Assembly (NCBI RefSeq): GCF_003265995.1
Contig: NZ_MVJN01000005.1
Location: forward strand, 276,064 to 340,063
Direction of reading: 5' to 3'
From: Legionella quinlivanii
GTDB lineage: Bacteria; Pseudomonadota; Gammaproteobacteria; Legionellales; Legionellaceae
DNA: 64,000 nucleotides
The notes beneath the pieces were generated by a model. The model made no database searches and had not been told where the DNA came from. It saw only the letters and a list, made by a program, of their open reading frames with translations. The position numbers and the translations under genes are program-made. The number at the start of each line of letters is the position of its first letter. Within the stretch, counting starts at the first letter, position 1. Shown piece after piece: positions 43,065 to 51,783 of the stretch.

Positions 43065-44366
43065 ATGCCAAACTGCACCAGGATGTGCCGGTTTTTGTTT
43101 GTTATTATGCTGTGGCTGCCCTTTGGCCTTTCTGCTGCACCAGCAGTTAAAGCGATGGTAATTTTTGGCGACAGTTTGTCTGACACAGGCAATACAACCC
43201 ACCTGCTTAAAGCATTGCGGCAAGATGAACATCCTGCCTTTCTGGTTAAACCTCTTAAAGTGTTTGTAATTAACAAAATGACTGAATTTGCCAATGATTA
43301 CTATGTGCCGCAGGTGGTACTGGATTCAGGTATTGATTTGGTCACCCATTTTTTTGATGAGGATTTGGCCCCATTACTAGCCAATTTAATCGGTAAAGTC
43401 AGACAGGTTCCTGTATTGCCGGGTGATCCCTACTGGCAGCATCATTTCTCAAATGGCCGTATCTGGAGCGAATACCTGGCGCCAATGCTTAATGTCGATC
43501 GCGAGGATTTGCGCGTTTTCGATGATCAGGCATTTGGAGGCAGTTGGGCGGTGAGCTATGATTATCAGCTGACTGTGTGGAATTTAATCCGCCACCCAAT
43601 CAATACTCTGAAAACACTGGTGGTCGGAAAATTAATTCCCCCGAGTCTTGGATTGACGATTCAATCCTATTTACTGGTCCATGAACACCTGGACAGCCAG
43701 ACCATTTATTTTGTGTTCAGCGGCGCTAATGACTATGTTAACGTCTTAAAATTTGAGGACAACTATAATCCGGCGGTAATGAACAGCTATATTGACAATG
43801 TGCTGGATGGCCTGGGTTCCGGGGTAAAAAAACTGGTCAGCGCAGGAGCCACACATATCGTGGTCATAGGGTTGCCCGAAATTGGTCATATTCCCAAATT
43901 CAACCGTACCTATGACCGTCCGGTTCTTAATAACGCCATTCAGCAGCATAATGAACGCCTGGCTCTTCGAGTTGAAGAATGGCGGCTGATCATGCCTCAG
44001 GTCGACTTTCTCTTCATCCCCGTTCAGTCCTATTTTGAAAAAGCCTTAAACAATCCGGAACAGTTTGGCATAAACAATACCATGGATGCCTGCATCGATA
44101 TTAAACTACCAATGTTCCATACGCTTGCCGGATCACCCTTCGCAGGAAACTACGTCCTTGAGTATTTGCAGGTTCTTCACTATCGCGACAGTAATTTTGC
44201 GGCAAGTGATAAAAATTATCATGTCTGCGATAATCCCGACGCCTATTTATTCTGGGACGAATTACATCCTACAACCCGTGTTCACCGCTATCTCGCCTAT
44301 GAAATTTGTGAGGCAATGAAAGAGCATGGTTATCGAACTCAATGCCAGACACCCACAAATCTTTAG
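43065..44366 (+). CDS. Secreted GDSL lipase/acyltransferase, PlaA/PlaC/PlaD family
   Basis: Product of 433 aa with a signal peptide (residues about 1-27, LFVIMLWLPFGLSAAPA), start at 43065 because AAGGAG is eight bases upstream; a longer frame from 43008 lacks a ribosome site. The GDSL nucleophile block is VIFGDSLSDTGNTT (about 34-47), the oxyanion Gly-Ala-Asn is FSGANDYV, and the catalytic D/H is WDELHPTTRVHRYLA near the end. In Legionella three such enzymes (PlaA, PlaC, PlaD) are lysophospholipases or glycerophospholipid:cholesterol acyltransferases exported by type II secretion. Length is closer to PlaC/PlaD than to PlaA (about 300 aa). Confidence 0.87.
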   Translation: MPNCTRMCRFLFVIMLWLPFGLSAAPAVKAMVIFGDSLSDTGNTTHLLKALRQDEHPAFLVKPLKVFVINKMTEFANDYYVPQVVLDSGIDLVTHFFDEDLAPLLANLIGKVRQVPVLPGDPYWQHHFSNGRIWSEYLAPMLNVDREDLRVFDDQAFGGSWAVSYDYQLTVWNLIRHPINTLKTLVVGKLIPPSLGLTIQSYLLVHEHLDSQTIYFVFSGANDYVNVLKFEDNYNPAVMNSYIDNVLDGLGSGVKKLVSAGATHIVVIGLPEIGHIPKFNRTYDRPVLNNAIQQHNERLALRVEEWRLIMPQVDFLFIPVQSYFEKALNNPEQFGINNTMDACIDIKLPMFHTLAGSPFAGNYVLEYLQVLHYRDSNFAASDKNYHVCDNPDAYLFWDELHPTTRVHRYLAYEICEAMKEHGYRTQCQTPTNL

Positions 44367-44381
44367 ATTGTGGGGGTTTTT
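44352..44381 (+). terminator. Intrinsic terminator of the GDSL lipase gene
   Basis: CCCACAAATC and GATTGTGGG form a stem (one bulged A) around TTTA, overlapping the stop codon and followed by GGTTTTTG. Confidence 0.65.
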
Positions 44382-44467
44382 GTGGCATAATTTCAGGTTC
44401 TTTACAATGAATAAAAAGCCCGGTCTTGTTATATAGGCAATAATTAAAATATGAAGGAGCCATTATT

Positions 44468-46282
44468 ATGTGTGGAATCATCGGAGCAATCTCCCAACGA
44501 GATGTGAGTCGTATTTTGCTGGAGGGTTTGCGCCGTCTGGAATATCGTGGATATGATTCAGCAGGTATTGCAGTTATCGATTCGCATAGCCGTCTGAAAC
44601 GTGTTCGCATGCAAGGCAAGGTCCAGGCATTGGCAGACGCCATGCAGGAAACCGCCATTGCCGGTACGATAGGAATTGCACACACTCGCTGGGCAACTCA
44701 CGGAAAACCCTGCGAACTTAATGCGCACCCTCATTTATCACATAATGAAATCGCCATAGTCCACAACGGTATTATTGAAAACCATGAAGCACTCCGGGAA
44801 GATCTAAAGACCAAAGGCTATCAATTTACTTCAGAGACCGATACAGAAGTCGCCGCTCATTTAGTCCATCACTTTTATCAGCAGCATGAAAACCTTTTGC
44901 GTGCTGTCCAGGAAGCAAGCTCTGCCATGCATGGGGCTTTTGCCATTGGCGTCATCCATCAGCAACGTCCTCATGAGCTCATTGCACTACGCAAGGGAAG
45001 CCCGCTTGTGATTGGCATAGGTATAGATGAGCTGTTTATTGCCTCAGATCCGCTGGCTTTGCGGTCGTTCGCGCAATCGGTGATTTATCTGGAAGAAGGC
45101 GATAGCGCCCGCCTGCATAAAGGACAGGTAGAACTGTTCAATGCACAGCTAAAACCAGTTAAACGCCCCCATCATCCGCTGGAAGATGATGGCCAGTCTG
45201 CCAGCAAAGGCCCCTATCGCCATTTTATGCTGAAAGAAATTTACGAACAAACCAAGGTTTTGACCGATACGCTTGAGGGCCGTATTCAAAGCATCGATAT
45301 ACTCAAAGCCAGTTTTGGAGACCGTGCGAATCACATTTTTCCGCAAGTCAGGCAAATTCATATTGTCGCCTGCGGCACCAGCTACCATGCCGGATTAGTC
45401 GCGCGCTATTGGCTGGAGTCTCTGACAGGCATTCCCACTCAGGTAGAAATTGCCAGCGAATATCGATACCGCGATGTTGTTGTTGAAAAAAACACTCTTT
45501 TTATCACTGTTTCTCAGTCCGGTGAAACAGCCGATACGCTGGCCGCTCTTTACAAGGCAAAAAATTCAAACTATCTGGCCACATTGTCCATTTGCAATAT
45601 TGCCACCAGCACTCTGGTCAGAGAATCAGATTGTGTTTTCCTGACCCGCGCTGGATTAGAGATCGGCGTGGCATCAACCAAGGCGTTTACTACGCAATTG
45701 GCCGCCTTTTTAATGCTGGCTGCTGCATTATGTAAAGACGAAAGAGCGAATACGGTATTGCAGCAGTTGCAGGAATTGCCCTCATGCTGTGAGCGCGCTT
45801 TGCAAATGAGTAATGAAATTGAGAGCTTATCGGCATTATTCGTTTCAAAATCCCACACCCTGTTTCTGGGAAGGGGAACGCAATATCCCGTCGCTCTGGA
45901 AGGCGCACTCAAATTGAAAGAGATCTCCTACATTCATGCGGAAGCCTATCCCGCCGGTGAGCTTAAACATGGCCCTCTGGCGCTGGTTGACAAAAATATG
46001 CCGGTCATTGCCGTCGCTCCCAATGATGAATTACTTGATAAACTGAAGTCCAATCTTCATGAAGTCAGTGCACGTGGCGGCCAGCTGATTGTTTTTGCGG
46101 ACGACTCTCACAAATGGCAGCCTAACGGGGCCAGACTCATTCCGGTTCCCGCCTGCGGCTCATGGATAGCCCCCATTGTTTATACCATCCCCTTGCAGTT
46201 ACTTGCCTACTTTGTAGCCGTAGCCAAAGGCACGGATGTGGATCAGCCGCGCAATCTGGCCAAGTCAGTAACGGTAGAGTAA
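44468..46282 (+). CDS. glmS: Glucosamine-6-phosphate synthase
   Basis: GlmS, 604 aa, makes glucosamine-6-phosphate from fructose-6-phosphate and glutamine, the first step to UDP-GlcNAc for peptidoglycan and LPS (and perhaps for the polysaccharide locus at 18.5-28 kb). Cys2 (MCGIIGA) is the glutaminase nucleophile; HTRWATHG and the two SIS isomerase domains (CGTSYHA, TVSQSGETADT, and later LGRGTQYPVALEGALKLKE with the ending KSVTVE) are intact. AAGGAG lies nine bases before the start. No glmS ribozyme-like element or glmU is seen upstream. Confidence 0.97.
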   Translation: MCGIIGAISQRDVSRILLEGLRRLEYRGYDSAGIAVIDSHSRLKRVRMQGKVQALADAMQETAIAGTIGIAHTRWATHGKPCELNAHPHLSHNEIAIVHNGIIENHEALREDLKTKGYQFTSETDTEVAAHLVHHFYQQHENLLRAVQEASSAMHGAFAIGVIHQQRPHELIALRKGSPLVIGIGIDELFIASDPLALRSFAQSVIYLEEGDSARLHKGQVELFNAQLKPVKRPHHPLEDDGQSASKGPYRHFMLKEIYEQTKVLTDTLEGRIQSIDILKASFGDRANHIFPQVRQIHIVACGTSYHAGLVARYWLESLTGIPTQVEIASEYRYRDVVVEKNTLFITVSQSGETADTLAALYKAKNSNYLATLSICNIATSTLVRESDCVFLTRAGLEIGVASTKAFTTQLAAFLMLAAALCKDERANTVLQQLQELPSCCERALQMSNEIESLSALFVSKSHTLFLGRGTQYPVALEGALKLKEISYIHAEAYPAGELKHGPLALVDKNMPVIAVAPNDELLDKLKSNLHEVSARGGQLIVFADDSHKWQPNGARLIPVPACGSWIAPIVYTIPLQLLAYFVAVAKGTDVDQPRNLAKSVTVE

Positions 46283-46502
46283 TCCTGTTATTAATAAATT
46301 GAAAAGCGGTATTCGTTCTTAATTTATTGATTGAAATTCATCTGGCCCGACCGCTTACGATTGGGCCATGTAAAAAGATAAATCAATGAGTACTCCCAAA
46401 TACCTGCTTATTGTATATAATCACCGCTGAAAATCTCGCAAATTAAATACTGATAAGTATATAATGCTGGCGATTTAACAGTTTTGTCTTACGGGGATGT
46501 GA

Positions 46503-48863
46503 ATGTCACAAAAAATGCTGTCGGCTGCAACCATCATTGCACAGGAATTGAAAGTGAATGTTTCTCAGGTAGAAACCAGCATTCGCTTATTGGATGAGGG
46601 CGCCACTGTTCCTTTTATTTCCCGCTATCGTAAAGAAGTAACGGGCGGACTTGATGACAACCAATTACGGCACCTGGAATCGCGCCTCTATTATTTGCGC
46701 GAAATGGATGAACGTCGTAATGTCATTCTTCAGTCGATTAAAGAGCAGGAAAAATTAACACCCGAGCTTGAAGCCAGTATTCTTGCCGCTGACACCAAAA
46801 CAAGGCTTGAGGACTTATATCTGCCCTACCGCCCCAAACGCCGCACCAAGGCACAGATTGCCCGTGAAGCAGGACTCGAGCCGCTGGCCACATCGCTCCT
46901 GGCAGATCCCAACTTATCCCCCGAACAGGAAGCGCTCAAATTCATTAATGCTGAGGCAGGCATTGAAGATGAAAAAGCAGCACTGGAAGGTGCACGACAA
47001 ATCCTCATGGAGCAATTTGCAGAAAATGCTGAATTGATTAACGAGCTGCGCGAGTATTTATGGCAGCATGCTGTTTTAAAATCAACAGGCAGTGCCGCCA
47101 GTAGCGACAAGAAAAATAATGCCAGCAAATTCTCGGATTATTTTGCCTATGAAGAACCATTAAAAAAAATCCCCTCTCACCGTGCCCTGGCATTATTCCG
47201 CGGGCGTCGGGAAAGCGTTTTACAATTATCGCTTCAGCTCAATGACAATGAGAATTACGGTGAAGAGCATGTTGGCCGCTATTTCGGTATTGTTGATCAA
47301 AAACGTGCCGCTGACGCCTGGCTCCAGGAAACAGTCCGCATGACCTGGAAAATTAAATTATTCACCAAACTTGAGCTTGAATTACTGGCCCGTTTACGAG
47401 AGGCAGCGGATGAAGAAGCAATCCAGGTGTTCGCCAGAAATTTACGCGGCTTATTACTCGGTGCCCCAGCTGGACAAAAAATTACCATAGGCCTTGATCC
47501 CGGCATCCGCACCGGCGTGAAGGTGGTAGTCGTTGATATTACCGGAAAGCTGCTGGACTACACTACCATTTTTCCTTTTGCACCCCACAATGAATGGCAT
47601 CAGTCTATCGCTGAGCTGGCCAAACTGGCTGCCCGTCATAATGTCAATCTACTCAGTATTGGCAATGGAACCGGCTCCAGAGACACTGAGCGCCTGGTTG
47701 CTGATCTGATGAAAATGTATCCAGATTTGAAATTGACTAAAATCGTGGTAAATGAAGCAGGGGCCTCCGTCTATTCCGCTTCTGAATTGGCGGCCAATGA
47801 GTTTCCTGATTTGGACGTGACATTACGTGGCGCTGTTTCCATTGCCAGACGCCTTCAGGATCCTCTGGCAGAGTTGGTTAAAATCGAGCCTAAGTCGATT
47901 GGTGTAGGGCAATATCAGCACGATGTAAATCAGACACGTCTGGCGCGTAGCCTTGACGCCGTGGTAGAAGACTGCGTGAATAGTGTTGGGGTCGATGTCA
48001 ATACGGCCTCGGTTTCTCTGCTGACTCGCGTTTCAGGCTTAAATGAAACCTTAGCGAAAAACCTGGTGCAGTATCGCGATGAAAATGGTGTATTCAGCAG
48101 CCGTGAAGAACTGAAAAAAGTTCCGCGCATGGGAGAGAAAACCTTCCAGCAGGCTGCCGGTTTCCTGCGGATTATGAATGGCGCAAATCCCCTTGACGCC
48201 TCTTCAGTACATCCGGAAGCCTATCCTCTGGTTGAGAAAATACTGGCCAGACATAATATTGAAATCCGACAAATAATTGGAAACCATAAGCTTCTGAACA
48301 GCGTTAACGCCGCAGAGTTTGCCGATGATCAATTTGGTTTACCCACCATTCGGGATGTGCTTCGTGAGCTGGAAAAACCTGGACGCGATCCACGTCCTGA
48401 GTTCAAAACCGCCTCCTTTAAAGAGGGTGTGGAAGATATTAGCCAGCTGGAAACAGGTATGATTCTCGAAGGCGTCGTCAGCAATGTGACTAATTTTGGT
48501 GCCTTTGTCGACGTCGGTGTTCATCAGGATGGTTTAGTTCATATTTCAGCAATGACTAATCGCTTTATCAGTGACCCGCACACTATTGTAAAAGCCGGCG
48601 ATATCGTCAAAGTGAAGGTGGTCGAAGTCGACAAGGAAAGACGACGAATTGGCTTAAGCATGATTCTGGATGAGGAAAAGTCAAACGTTCCGGCGAGAAA
48701 GCCCGGCAAGCCGACCGAATCAGCCAAAAACCCTGGGCCGAAAAAAATATTAAAAGGCTCTAAGCCAGCTCATGATAAGAAACAGCCCGAAAAACCAGTT
48801 AAGAAAGGGGTGTTTAATACAGCAATGGCTGATGCCCTGTCCAAATTGAAACGTGGTTCCTGA
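46503..48863 (+). CDS. tex: RNA-binding transcriptional accessory protein Tex
   Basis: Tex, 786 aa, a conserved RNA-binding protein affecting transcription and, in several pathogens, toxin expression. Order of domains: N-terminal Tex-like/HHH region, YqgF/RuvX-like fold (about 320-450, [18 protein letters not shown]), helix-hairpin-helix (about 500-560), and a C-terminal S1 domain (about 640-715, [20 protein letters not shown]). It ends in a Lys/Pro-rich tail. Upstream DNA is A/T rich with TATAAT-like boxes around 46470. Followed by the thioesterase gene two bases after its stop. Confidence 0.96.
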   Translation: MSQKMLSAATIIAQELKVNVSQVETSIRLLDEGATVPFISRYRKEVTGGLDDNQLRHLESRLYYLREMDERRNVILQSIKEQEKLTPELEASILAADTKTRLEDLYLPYRPKRRTKAQIAREAGLEPLATSLLADPNLSPEQEALKFINAEAGIEDEKAALEGARQILMEQFAENAELINELREYLWQHAVLKSTGSAASSDKKNNASKFSDYFAYEEPLKKIPSHRALALFRGRRESVLQLSLQLNDNENYGEEHVGRYFGIVDQKRAADAWLQETVRMTWKIKLFTKLELELLARLREAADEEAIQVFARNLRGLLLGAPAGQKITIGLDPGIRTGVKVVVVDITGKLLDYTTIFPFAPHNEWHQSIAELAKLAARHNVNLLSIGNGTGSRDTERLVADLMKMYPDLKLTKIVVNEAGASVYSASELAANEFPDLDVTLRGAVSIARRLQDPLAELVKIEPKSIGVGQYQHDVNQTRLARSLDAVVEDCVNSVGVDVNTASVSLLTRVSGLNETLAKNLVQYRDENGVFSSREELKKVPRMGEKTFQQAAGFLRIMNGANPLDASSVHPEAYPLVEKILARHNIEIRQIIGNHKLLNSVNAAEFADDQFGLPTIRDVLRELEKPGRDPRPEFKTASFKEGVEDISQLETGMILEGVVSNVTNFGAFVDVGVHQDGLVHISAMTNRFISDPHTIVKAGDIVKVKVVEVDKERRRIGLSMILDEEKSNVPARKPGKPTESAKNPGPKKILKGSKPAHDKKQPEKPVKKGVFNTAMADALSKLKRGS

Positions 48864-48864
48864 T

Positions 48865-49251
48865 ATGACTGATACTCCGCGCGGCGAAATTACCATTCAA
48901 ACATTGGCCATGCCTGCCTCAACGAACGCCAACGGCGATATTTTTGGCGGCTGGATTGTTTCGCAAATGGACCTGGCAGCCGGAGTATTGGCAAAGAAGA
49001 TATCTCATGGCCGCGCAGTTACCGTGGCGATTAACTCAATGACATTTCTAAAGCCCGTACACGTAGGTGATGTGGTCAGCTGTCATGTTGAGTTAGTCAA
49101 AACGGGTAAAACCTCAATGACCATCGCTGTTGAGGTTTGGGCCGAGCCTGGCGCCGCTGTATCTGGAAAATATAAAGTAACCGAAGGTATATTTGTTTTT
49201 GTAGCCATTGACGAACATGGAGCGCCAAGACAGGTACCTCAGACCCCATGA
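48865..49251 (+). CDS. Acyl-CoA thioesterase, YciA-like hotdog protein
   Basis: Product of 128 aa. Start at 48865 (an upstream in-frame GTG would overlap tex further). Hotdog-fold signature MPASTNANGDIFGGWIVSQM with the catalytic Asp-containing MDLAAGVLAKK, matching the YciA/BACH group that hydrolyses acyl-CoAs broadly. Usual length for single-domain members. Coupled to tex (one-base gap) and to the next gene by an ATGA overlap. Confidence 0.9.
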   Translation: MTDTPRGEITIQTLAMPASTNANGDIFGGWIVSQMDLAAGVLAKKISHGRAVTVAINSMTFLKPVHVGDVVSCHVELVKTGKTSMTIAVEVWAEPGAAVSGKYKVTEGIFVFVAIDEHGAPRQVPQTP

Positions 49252-50885
49252 CTGAAGACTTTACGAAACTAAAACAATGGATTGAGCAGATGGCGGCGTT
49301 AATTGAAAATAACGCCGATCCAGAGCCCCATTATGTGAATTCTTTTCTCCAGGAGCCTCATCTGGCTTCTCAGCTGGTTGATCTGCTTGATCATATGTCT
49401 GAAGAGAAACTGGAGGAAACACGCTCCTATTATTCAGCCTGTATCTATGCATTGGATATTTGTGTCGCTCAACTCCAGTCTGCACTGGAAAGCGGCAGTA
49501 AATCGGCGATTAAAATTCTTGATCAACTGATGTCGCATCTTGCTCGTACTATCAGAACCGCCTCGCACACGCTGAGTTTCTGGCTGCCTATTTTAAACGC
49601 CTTTTACGATGTGCATGCCGAACTGTCAGACGAGTTGCGCGATGCCTATCTTGAGCTGGCGGGGCAGGAAGAAGAAATTAGTCCTGAAGAAGAAGTTAAT
49701 CATCTTAAAGCCATCCAGGATATGATTAATGAATTATCAGAGCTCAGTATTTTCGATATCGCCGAAAACTTTTTTGCTCAGAGCTATGCCATGCCGGTGG
49801 AGTTCTTTGCCGATCTGGTATTTGATCTCTACAGCATTCCGGAAGGTCAGGATATTGCCTTACTCATGTTGCTTCATCCCAAACACTTCGTTCGGGAAAT
49901 AGTAATCGCAGCCCATGAGGAAATTGTTAACGGCGTGACTTTCAGCTCTGCGTCGCTGACCCGCTTGCAGGCTATCAAGAATTGGTATCCTGCAGAATAT
50001 CATGAGCAGTTTAATCGCTGGATTAAAATCCAGCGGAAAAAGGGAGTCATTCTACAGCCTCCTCCTCACGGGGAAATTAAGCGAATCAAGGCCAGTGAAG
50101 TGGATGGAAGCGGCGCTCAGGGGCTATTTATTCATGTAAAACTGGGGCGAAACAACCGGCTTTGCGGCCTGCTATTCAAAGATGAAATAGGAATAAAGGA
50201 TGTCTGGGTCACCCCAATAATGACCACTGCAGAAATAAATCGTTATTATGAAGAGGCCTTTGACGATAGTGTGACCTTGCGTGTGGTCGATCTTGATTAC
50301 CACCGTGTAATTTGTGAGCATTTTCTGGCGATGACGCTAGCCAAAAATGAGGTTCCTGACCTGCATTTTCTTGAAATGCAGGAACTGCTTGGGGTGCATT
50401 TCACGCCGCAGGCAATCGATATTCCAGCCTTGATAGAGGACCTGTCGGTTCAAATCCATCCCTTTACTCCTGAAATTGTTGAAATGTCATTCAAGCGTTC
50501 AAAAAGCTGGTTGAAAAATAAATCATTCACCGAATCCTGGTATATCGAGAACGCCCATGTCGATAAGCTGGTCAACCGCTGCAGCAGTTTTGTCGAAGGA
50601 ATCAAAGTATGTTCTATCGATGAAGCTACCGAGGAAGTGTTTTCCGAGGAGTTTGAAGCCCGCCGTGAGAAGTGGCTCTTCCATTTTTTATGGATTGCCC
50701 TCTGGTTAAAAGCCTCCAGCCGAGCCAATGAAAAACTTTGGCAAGACAGTTTTTTCATTGCACACGCCATCTTCAATGGCACTCCGCTCAAAGATATTCC
50801 GGTAATGCAGGAAATTGTCCGCCAGACAATCTACAACAGTATCGAAACAATGAACGAACGCCGCACGCATTTGAACAAAGAATAA
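49248..50885 (+). CDS. Hypothetical protein, 545 aa
   Basis: Not recognised. Starts within the thioesterase stop (ATGA), so it is coupled to tex-thioesterase and probably a conserved rather than accessory gene. Soluble, mixed, with an acidic N-terminal half (ELAGQEEEISPEEEVNHLKA) and alternating helical repeats in the middle (LLMLLHPKHFVREIVIAAHE) that could be a short HEAT-like section. The C-terminal third (about 270-545) has a more globular pattern with beta strands (LFIHVKLGRNNRLCGLLFKD). No signal peptide, membrane segment or catalytic motif identified. Confidence 0.8.
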   Translation: MTEDFTKLKQWIEQMAALIENNADPEPHYVNSFLQEPHLASQLVDLLDHMSEEKLEETRSYYSACIYALDICVAQLQSALESGSKSAIKILDQLMSHLARTIRTASHTLSFWLPILNAFYDVHAELSDELRDAYLELAGQEEEISPEEEVNHLKAIQDMINELSELSIFDIAENFFAQSYAMPVEFFADLVFDLYSIPEGQDIALLMLLHPKHFVREIVIAAHEEIVNGVTFSSASLTRLQAIKNWYPAEYHEQFNRWIKIQRKKGVILQPPPHGEIKRIKASEVDGSGAQGLFIHVKLGRNNRLCGLLFKDEIGIKDVWVTPIMTTAEINRYYEEAFDDSVTLRVVDLDYHRVICEHFLAMTLAKNEVPDLHFLEMQELLGVHFTPQAIDIPALIEDLSVQIHPFTPEIVEMSFKRSKSWLKNKSFTESWYIENAHVDKLVNRCSSFVEGIKVCSIDEATEEVFSEEFEARREKWLFHFLWIALWLKASSRANEKLWQDSFFIAHAIFNGTPLKDIPVMQEIVRQTIYNSIETMNERRTHLNKE

Positions 50886-50919
50886 AACACAGCACTGCTT
50901 AAATATCGGGGATTGTCAC

Positions 50920-51282
50920 TTAAAGATAGTAGCGCTCTTCAATTAAACTCTCATAGGGTATGTGTAGTTCTTTATGTAGTTTGACAATTTGCGGTAGGGT
51001 TAAATGACGTTTTCTATTCAAAACATCACTAACGCGACTTTTCGGACCAAGAAAGGCCTCCAAATCTTTGCGAGTTAAATTCATTTGATCCATTAAAAAA
51101 TGGATGGCATCAACGGGATCAGATGGAGGCATTTGATGATTTTTATTTTCATAGCCTTCAATAAGAACCAGTAGCACATCAAGCTCATCTCCTGCAGGAG
51201 TATCTTGTTTCGCGCCCCAAAGAGCCTCAACTCGCTCGAGAGCAATCTTATAATCATTCTCATTATGAATTGGCTTAATCAT
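50920..51282 (-). CDS. higA: HigA-type antitoxin (orphan)
   Basis: Product of 120 aa; start at 51282 because a GAGGTTGAAA ribosome-like site precedes it and the longer frame has none. The C-terminal Xre helix-turn-helix is clear: MNLTRKDLEAFLG, then SRVSDVLNRKRHLTLPQIVKL, as in HigA. The N-terminal half is the toxin-binding region. The higB partner upstream is destroyed (next entry), so this is an orphan that may persist as a DNA-binding repressor or to neutralise a HigB encoded elsewhere. Confidence 0.85.
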   Translation of the reverse strand: MIKPIHNENDYKIALERVEALWGAKQDTPAGDELDVLLVLIEGYENKNHQMPPSDPVDAIHFLMDQMNLTRKDLEAFLGPKSRVSDVLNRKRHLTLPQIVKLHKELHIPYESLIEERYYL

Positions 51283-51450
51283 TTTCAACCTCCGAGGCAT
51301 TCACCCGATCATACTCTTTGTGAGTACCAACAAATTTAATAAACATGGCTAACCTGGAATAATCCATAGCGCAAATAATGCGGTAGTCATGTGCTCATTG
51401 CCAGGCAATTCCCAATAATTATTAAGACGGCTCTTTGCTATTATTCTCAT
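51275..51450 (-). pseudogene. Degraded higB toxin
   Basis: Two HigB pieces survive upstream of higA in different frames. From 51450 the N-terminus MRIIAKSRLNNYWE is readable; a second frame then gives DYRIICAMDYSRLAMFIKF followed by VGTHKEYDRVNASEVEND, the conserved HigB C-terminus, ending in TAA at 51275 that overlaps the higA start. Roughly 40 central codons are missing between them together with a frame change. The toxin is therefore inactive. Order toxin-antitoxin is the normal higBA order. Confidence 0.82.
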
Positions 51451-51509
51451 ATCAATTATAGGTTTCCTTTTTGGTAACCTCATAGTTATCCCACCTTCCC
51501 CCTGCTGTC

Positions 51510-51652
51510 ACTGCCATTAAGTGAAGCTCAATTGTATATTAAACTGTCCTCCCCGCGAAGGCGGGGATCTATCTCTGAGCTAGCTATAATGCCAAGTGAG
51601 AAATGGATTCCCGCATTCGCGGGAATGACAAATTTCCTTAACTTAGGACAGT
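51510..51652. repeat. MITE-like palindromic element, core type B, copy 2
   Basis: Left end ACTGCCATTAAGTGAAG, right end CCTTAACTTAGGACAGT. The core has CCCCGCGAAGGCGGGGATC and ATTCCCGCATTCGCGGGAAT around GAGCTAGCTATAATGCC, about 90% like copy 1 by eye. Fills most of the gap between higB and the kinase/P450-like gene; the remaining 51653-51783 is low-complexity (CTCTTTCCCACTCGCG...) with no gene. Confidence 0.8.
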
Positions 51653-51783
51653 CGCCTTGCTCTTTCCCACTCGCGTTGCGATTTCCCACCCCGTAAACAT
51701 TACGGGGCGTAGTCAATACGGGAACAAAAAACAATCGAAAGTGAATATTATTAACTCATCATTTATTTGCGATGAGGTCAATC

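Noticed and set aside
46440..46502. Promoter of tex
   Set aside because: TATAAT-like boxes are present but no convincing -35 at proper spacing, so not listed as a feature.
17461..51652. CRISPR array
   Set aside because: The repeated palindromes are far apart with no regular spacers and no cas genes.
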